A stretch of 64,000 bases of DNA from Pseudisothecium myosuroides (Eukaryota > Streptophyta > Bryopsida > Hypnales > Lembophyllaceae), in contig OX637289.1 in NCBI GenBank assembly GCA_951799445.1, forward strand, positions 2,582,501 to 2,646,500. Reading direction: 5' to 3'. Shown here piece by piece: positions 58,637 to 64,000 of this stretch. The notes beneath the pieces are model-generated. The model searched no databases, was not told the origin of the DNA, and worked only from the letters and a program-made list of their open reading frames with translations. A program made the position numbers and the translations under genes. Each line of letters begins with the position of its first letter. Within the stretch, counting starts at the first letter, position 1.

Positions 58637-59939
58637 AAAATTCCGGTGTTCGCTGACCCCGACTACGGGATATAACATACATTTTTGCGACCCAAGAAAT
58701 TCAGGATTCACTTTTATCGATCATTACAATGATTTTATCCTGAGCATGCAAAAACCTTCAAATATGGGTGTAACTGTGCCTTGTGCACAGGAGCACTCTT
58801 TTCACTGCTATTGGTACTCCGTGTCGGTGTCCTACACGGGTTCAAGCTAGCTAGTGTGAGTCCTGTTCGAGAATTGGCCACTGGATGGGCTAAGGTCTGA
58901 TCGAGAAACATCAGTAAGAAAATTGGCTGCAATGTATGAATCCGTTAACTACATCTTCCACCAGACGAAAATTCCATTGCCGTTGATCACATTGGTTTCC
59001 TCATCGAACACGACTTCGTCTCCTGGCCATATATGCAAGGTCTCGAGTTCTCGGTCCTCCTCTGACGACTGGAAGCTAGCGCAATCCAGCTCCATGCTGT
59101 CATCACAACTTGCCTCCACCTCGTCTGCTGCTGGCAAGCGAAGGACCAACGCTCCGTGGGGGGCGAAGGTCGGAGCCACTTCGATGTCGTTGCTCAACGG
59201 GGTGGCGCACACGGGGCATGGCGGCCTGGCTCGGCCTTTCAAGAATCGGTACAAGCAAGGCCAGCAGAAGGAGTGGCCACAAGACGTCTCCACCGGATTG
59301 GTCGGAGAGTCCAGTGCGCACAGATTGCACTCCGCGACCTCCGACAGCTGATTACAAGCCATACTTCCGAACTCCATGATGATTGATCGTGCTCTCCTCC
59401 GTACACAGTCCTGTGCACCGGCCCCTTCCAGCTACACTTTTACTCCCGCTGGCGGCCTCAAGCTCTAACCAAACTACTCACGCTCTAGCTCTAACCAAAT
59501 GTGGTGCGTACCCAGACACCTGAAAATGATCAATCAAGGTCTGAAAGTGGAAAGCAGACGAAGTGGAAAATGAGTCTCTGGCATCCCCGCCACGATCTTT
59601 AATTAGTGGGGCCATGAGTCCAGGGCCGACTGCCGGTAGTTACTGGTCTTCAGGCTTCGGTTGCGGAAATTTGGAGTTATTCAATCCTCGGTGGTTGGTG
59701 AAAGCCAGCAAGCGAAGATCCTACTTCCGAGCGACTGCTCGAGGCTCGTAATGACATGGGCTGTCCTGAAGCTCGAAACCTACCGCCGAGGCTTCATCTG
59801 GAACGACTTCCTGGACCACGCAAGCCAGACTTGGGCATAACTTCTGTCCTTCCCCTGCATGTGTTTCAATTCGACTCGAACGGGCTATCCACACCGCTCC
59901 ACAGTCACAACAGTCGACGACACATCATGGTTTTGAGTA
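58637..59939. repeat. Third copy of the GC-rich RING unit (1303 bp)
   Basis: Position x pairs with 110514 minus x in the right arm (50575-51877), with no difference in the stretches compared. Against the left arm, identity covers 1127 bp (35568-36694). Sharp edges lie at 58637 and 59939. The unit contains the RING gene, its 3' flank and its 5' region. Confidence 0.93.
58949..59377 (-). CDS. RMA/RNF5-like RING-finger protein, copy 3
   Basis: All 142 residues identical to the two palindrome copies. It lies outside the palindrome, 7.2 kb from copy 2, in inverted orientation to it. Its 5' region is complete up to the unit edge at 59939, beyond which the context is unrelated to the arms, so distal regulation may differ. 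Confidence 0.9.
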   Translation of the reverse strand: MEFGSMACNQLSEVAECNLCALDSPTNPVETSCGHSFCWPCLYRFLKGRARPPCPVCATPLSNDIEVAPTFAPHGALVLRLPAADEVEASCDDSMELDCASFQSSEEDRELETLHIWPGDEVVFDEETNVINGNGIFVWWKM

Positions 59940-60059
59940 TTCTTTTTGGCCAGATAATCACGAGTCAAGTTGGTTAATTGGAGAATTTTCAAGAAATTAG
60001 TTGGAACTTCTCTTACAGATGCTCGTTTTGATCCTTAGATCTACATATAGCACTCTTCA

Positions 60060-60255
60060 CACATGTTTGTGAGCACTCGAATGATCCAACTTTGGATCCC
60101 TGAAACTCAGCATATATATTAGCGAATTCGACCACAAACTCAAGCGAGGGGAAATCACTCGAGCGTGGCAATTGAATTCACAGACAGGAGTCGCAGCAGT
60201 TCAAGGAGATTGCACGAGGGTGGATATCGATCACATCGTCATGTGAATTGTTAAA
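60060..60255. repeat. Third paralogue of the 375-515 / 62607-62800 block, unoccupied by PBL-B
   Basis: Reads through 'gcagcagTTCAaggag' (60200-60203), where the two sister loci carry PBL-B elements between TTAA-type flanks. It thus preserves the pre-insertion state, with one base change in the target. Confidence 0.7.
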
Positions 60256-60259
60256 ATGA

Positions 60260-60538
60260 TTGGAAATTTTGTTAAATTGGCAGTATCCCATATGCCGTTT
60301 TTCCATTCATTTCCTTCTTTCAACGTCAATTTTGTTAAATTGGCATACGTCCACAATCTTGGCACAAATACGTTTAGACCGCACACATGCGATCGTGGAG
60401 TACTGCCGCATCTGCATGGATTCTGAGACAAATGCCCCGGCCACCTCGTGTGGTCACGTCTTTTGCTGGCCATGTTTGAATCAGTGGCTCCAGCACGAAC
60501 CCAAGCCATGCCCCATTTGCAGAAAAGACTTCAGTTGA
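60260..60538 (+). pseudogene. Fourth RING-finger core, 5' end replaced by transposon sequence
   Basis: Cys and His codons of a C3HC4 RING at 60404, 60413, 60449, 60455, 60464, 60473, 60509 and 60518 encode CRICMDSE...TSCGHVFCWPCL...CPIC, the same RMA/RNF5 class as the triplicated gene (shared TSCGH-FCWPCL). There is no in-frame ATG before the finger. The upstream 140 bp consist of GACC-family MITE fragments ('gttaaattggca', 'tttagaccgcac'), so the start has been lost or moved to an unseen exon. The frame closes with TGA 15 bases after the last Cys codon. Downstream, coding-like text continues in the same frame (60551-60745) and then another, suggesting a decayed C-terminal part. Likely a pseudogene; a spliced functional form is not excluded. 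Confidence 0.6.
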
Positions 60539-61075
60539 CTATAACCCTGAATGTGCGTCCTTTCTCTTCATGGTGCTGGAGAAGCTGGTGCAGGGCCAAG
60601 CCACGGCAGTAACGACAGTGCGGGTGGAGCTCCAGTTGTGGCTACAGACGATGACACCCCACCTAGATCGCGCAATCCTCTTTCGTTCCTTCATCCCGCC
60701 CGAACCCAATTCAACTTCAGGCCAAAAGTCAGAGTGGAATCCTGACTCCATTGAGGAAATTAAGCCGCGCAGTTCCTCGATCAACTTCTCCCCCCGAGGG
60801 AGCCCCATTGTGCAATCTGGACATCCAGCGAGCCCAAATGAAACATCATAAGTACGATTTGCTACGAAGGAACTTTGACTTGACACAAGAAGCAAACCGA
60901 ATGGGGCTCTAGCTTTTGCGGTTGCAGAGAGACTTGGCTCGTGCGAATCAGCAACTGCCCTCTGGGTGGAGTGATGGGGTCTGACATGTACATATATAAG
61001 TATATCAGTCTTTAGCCCGCGATTCTTCGATCTGCTAGACAAGTTTGGATCTTGATCATGCATAACTTGCATCAT
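60539..61075. other. GC-leaning tract with a 178-codon antisense frame
   Basis: The longest open frame of the window runs on the minus strand here (61075-60539). It has no recognisable domain, begins with MMQVMHDQD and ends at the RING stop. Plus-strand pieces at 60551-60745 and 60570-60851 look like remains of the RING gene's tail. I judge the minus-strand frame to be a by-product of that GC-rich relic and do not call it a gene. Confidence 0.3.
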
Positions 61076-61329
61076 GAATCCAATTCATCGACTATAATTA
61101 ATGTTTGATTGGCTAGCTTGTGGTACGAGTGTTAAATTACATTTACAAAAGATTAAAGCAGCTATTTTCTGATCAAATGATTCTCAATTGCTGTATTGTT
61201 CCACTCGGGCAATTCAATATATGGTTGGCTAATTTACTGGTCATAGCTTAGAGTATTCATCTGTGAATGATGCATAATTGATTGCAGGTGCATATGAGTA
61301 ATCACCTTGAGGAGCACTTGTAACATATC

Positions 61330-61504
61330 ATATTTCGTTAAAATGGCGATATTCTTCCACCATTTTTCCATTCATTTTCTAGGACTGGTATAGATTTCAG
61401 ACCACATGGTCTAAAATCTAGGACCGGTTCACATTTCAGACCACATGGTCTAAACCTGAAAGTGCCAAGGCTCGTTTGTGGAATATTGCCACTCTAGCAA
61501 AATA
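61330..61504. mobile_element. GACC-palindrome MITE, copy 2 (inverted relative to 3959-4128)
   Basis: Begins ATATTTCGTTAAAATGGCGA and contains two CAGACC-ACAT-GGTCTA palindromes (61397-61412 and 61437-61452). Its right end is decayed ('attgccactctagcaaaat'). The sister block at 4210-4290 lacks it. Confidence 0.7.
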
Positions 61505-61765
61505 GTTACTCATTTTCTTCTTGCTTCTTCCACTATAATCAAAAAACATAATTTGGGTGAACTAGAAAGCAAGATCGACGTCCATGTCAGTTTCAGTCGG
61601 AGTGTGCTGATTGCAGATGACAGAATGTTGGATTGTTGGACATGTGGATTCATGTGTCGAATCCTGGCTTGCATCCTTTGACCTGTCTTGGGGATAATCT
61701 CGGCTCGGGATTAGGGTACCGAAATCAAGCTCAAGTGCCAGTGACTTCTGGCTTTCAAATATATT
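61505..61765. repeat. Block paralogous (inverted) to 3791-4250
   Basis: Its reverse complement follows 3791-3950 and 4140-4215 in order and is continuous where the sister has the MITE at 3959-4128. No gene. Confidence 0.65.
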
Positions 61766-61965
61766 CGTCGGTCTACGTTGTTCATGTAGTAGTGTTTGCT
61801 AGGCTGAACGGCCATATTGGTTAAGTTGGCCTGATTCAGAGCGCCAAAGTTTACTTGCTCCCCAAAGTAGGACTGGTATAAAATCCGCAGACACTTCGAG
61901 AAGTGCCATTTTAATTAATTAATATGACCATGTGATCGATCTCCACCCTCGTGCAAACTCCTTAA

Positions 61966-62602
61966 CCCCTAAATGCCCAAGGCTTGTTTTGAGCCTCTTG
62001 GAATTTGCTCTAAATTGAACAAAAAGCCAACATTTTGATAAGTTGAATCAATTTTTTTTTAATTGTAACCGTACAAATTCAAGCTAGACATATTAGAGAT
62101 CACATAAGAAAAAAAAAAAAAAAAATATCATTCAAGGATTGAAAGATTATAATGTTTGATCATCAAGGTGTTAAAACTAAGAAAATCTTTGAGCTCTCAT
62201 TCTACATGTCAAACCTCAAAAGTTCAAGAGAAAAAAAATATGAGGTTGAAGGGCCTAACAAATATAAACCCAATCAATTTATGACTTCTCAAAATCTACT
62301 CTACAATTTTTTTAAATGAATTTCTAGTGTGATTTTTTCTCCAAGATCTAGTGTATTTGAGGCTCATTTCCAAGAGCCCTCAACATTACAAAAAGTCAAG
62401 ATTGCAATGGGTACCTTTGCACAAAATCTTGAATAGAAAAATCATAATCATTCATTTTCAAAATCAAATTTTTGATGCTAAAACTAGACTTCAAAAAAAA
62501 TCTTTCAAAAATATAAACTATTAAAAATAGCAATTTGGTAAGGTTTTATTTAACTTCAAAGTTTCTTCGACACCACATTTGGGTGCCTTGGGCATTTAGG
62601 GG
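61966..62602. mobile_element. piggyBac-like TIR element (PBL-B), intact copy (637 bp)
   Basis: Perfect 17-bp terminal inverted repeats CCCCTAAATGCCCAAGG with TTAA at 61962-61965 and 62603-62606. It is the uninterrupted version of 520-2090 in reverse orientation. No coding capacity. Confidence 0.87.
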
Positions 62603-62606
62603 TTAA

Positions 62607-62800
62607 GTATTAACTGCTGCAACTTAGGTCTGAATTCCATTGCCACGCTGGAGGGATTTCGCCTCATTGAGTTTGTGGTCAAATTGGCTAATTTATGGTG
62701 AGTTTCAGAGCGCCAAATTTGGAACATTCTACAAACCTCACGATTGAAACTTCTGCATAGAGTGCTATATGTAGATCTGAGGATCCACAATCTGAGAATG
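62607..62800. repeat. Block paralogous (inverted) to 375-515
   Basis: Reverse-complement relative of 375-515 and of 60040-60200. The following 62801-63430 looks like low-copy DNA; no open frame or family could be supported. Confidence 0.6.
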
Positions 62801-63430
62801 TGGAACAGAGCAATTGCAAATTAATACCTTGGAAATTGTACAAGTCATTGAATATGACAATTTTCTGAACTTCTTGATCAATGTTTCATTTGACCATGAA
62901 AGGCTGTGCAAGCCAGTGGATTGGGTTATCGGCAGCAATCGTTAGCAAGCAGACTACCCGAAACTGAGTTGGTCATGGTGTAGGTATTATCAAACAGCCC
63001 ATTCCCGACCCTGAAGCCATCATTAGAAGAATTTTGGTGGTACCTCTAGAGGGCTACTCCAGAGTGTATCCAGTCTATTGAAACGAAGGTAGGTTTCCTA
63101 CGAAAACTGTCAGAAGTGCATAGTTAAGAAATGTGAATTTTGCGAAACTAGTCAATAAGAGCAAGTCTATTGCCTAACTTCCACATTAAAGAAAGGCCAA
63201 TACAAGCTTTCCGTCGTTTGTTCTTGATTCACTATTGGGATAAACTCCAGGTTTAAATAAAAGGGACAATATTAAACAAGGTTTTTAATTGAAAATTACA
63301 AAATCAAATTATCCAATCAAGTCTAATTAAATCAATTTAAGTGGCTTTTGAAGCTAGTTACTTTGGAAGGCAACCAACTACTATAGCCACTTTTCTTAAT
63401 TAGTGTGTTCTAAAATTAATATAGGAAGCT

Positions 63431-64000
63431 CTTTATAGAAGTGGGATAGTAGTAGGACAGGCATTCCATGTGGGATATGTAAATTAGGATGAATAGGAGC
63501 TCAACCGCTCATAGTTAAGTGGAAAAAAAAAATTATATTAAAAGCAGAATTTTGGGCCTCATTTAGGCATAGTAAAATATTTTTTTGAAAAAACTTTGGA
63601 CTAAGAAAATTTGGAGAATTAAGATAAGTTTCATATTCCAAAATCCTTTTGAGATTTCAAGTCTCCAATCAAAAATTATGGACAAAATTCAGACCGGATA
63701 TTTGAAAATATCAAAGAAAATGTTCCTTCAAGATCCGGTCTAAATTTTGTCCATAACTTTTGATTGAAGACTTGAAATCTCAAAAGGATTTTTGGATATG
63801 AAACTTAGCTTGATTCTCCAAATTTTCTTAGTCCAAAGTTTTTTCAAAAAAGTTATTTTACTATGCCTAAATGAGGCCCAAAATTCTGCTTTTAATACCA
63901 TTTTTTTCTCACTTCACTATGAGCGGTTGAGCTCCTATTCATCCTAATTTACATATCCCATATAAATTGTTCTACCTAGTACTATCCCATTTCTATAAAG
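63431..64000. repeat. ~570-bp foldback (family FB-2), copy 2, reaching the window edge
   Basis: 'ctttatagaagtgggatagta' (63431) pairs with the last bases of the window ('tactatcccatttctataaag'). 'gagctcaaccgctcatag' pairs with 'ctatgagcggttgagctc' (63498 and 63919). The arms are about 270 bp with the centre near 63715. The core matches 25255-25625. The right flank lies outside the window. Confidence 0.8.

Noticed and set aside
60539..61075. 178-codon minus-strand frame, the longest in the window
   Set aside because: No recognisable domain; it lies over the GC-rich tail of a decayed RING gene, and the plus strand shows coding-like fragments instead.
62860..63080. Organelle-derived or coding relic in low-copy DNA
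   Set aside because: Some translated words looked suggestive, but no frame stays open and no family could be matched.

Overview
The window reads as nuclear DNA from a land plant or close streptophyte relative. Genes are few, with short GT-AG introns, in very AT-rich DNA packed with plant-type DNA transposons (CACTA-like termini, TIR elements, foldbacks). The species cannot be fixed. A seed-free plant is an open option: amplified RING-finger genes in repeated sex-chromosome DNA are known from the liverwort Marchantia, but the low GC here argues for caution.

Intact genes. (1) 8744-10198 (+): three exons that join into a 148-residue RING-CH (MARCH-type) E3 ubiquitin ligase with an N-terminal MGSC acylation-type signal. 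(2) 32436-34188 (+): six exons encoding a 233-residue Elongin A-like protein. (3) A 142-residue RMA/RNF5-like C3HC4 RING protein present as three identical copies: 35704-36132 (-), 51137-51565 (+) and 58949-59377 (-). A fourth, broken RING core lies at 60404-60538. Thus every recognisable intact gene belongs to ubiquitin-ligase families. Lesser coding traces are a coiled-coil ORF with a homopolymer frameshift (22848-23280) and its transposon-truncated paralogue (55184-55279), an unrecognised 3' exon in both palindrome arms (42592-42858 and 44411-44677), and a small fragment resembling the N-terminus of phosphatidylethanolamine methyltransferase (37209-37295 and 49974-50060).

The dominant structure is a palindrome. 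Arms of 7474 bp (35568-43041 and 44228-51701) mirror each other around a 1186-bp spacer with no indel and no difference in any stretch compared. Outside the arms the homology continues on both sides for several hundred bp, but visibly diverged (roughly 80 percent by eye). A young or homogenised core therefore sits inside an older inverted duplication. A 1303-bp GC-rich RING unit at 58637-59939 is identical to the right arm and runs 176 bp past the arm edge.

The rest is a mosaic of segmental duplications and non-autonomous transposons. Paralogous blocks give filled/empty site pairs that reveal target duplications directly: piggyBac-like elements at TTAA (573-1500, 13126-14059, 21324-22230, 53231-54151, 520-2090, 61966-62602); a roughly 735-bp TIR family with 4-bp duplications, in places inserted into itself; CACTA-like hairpins with 3-bp duplications (23310-23462, 30669-30811); a hAT-like insertion with an 8-bp duplication (55504-56181); a tandem-dimer element with a 9-bp duplication (2155-2657); short TIR elements with GACC..GGTC palindromes; and large foldbacks. 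No transposase, rRNA, functional tRNA or CRISPR array was seen.
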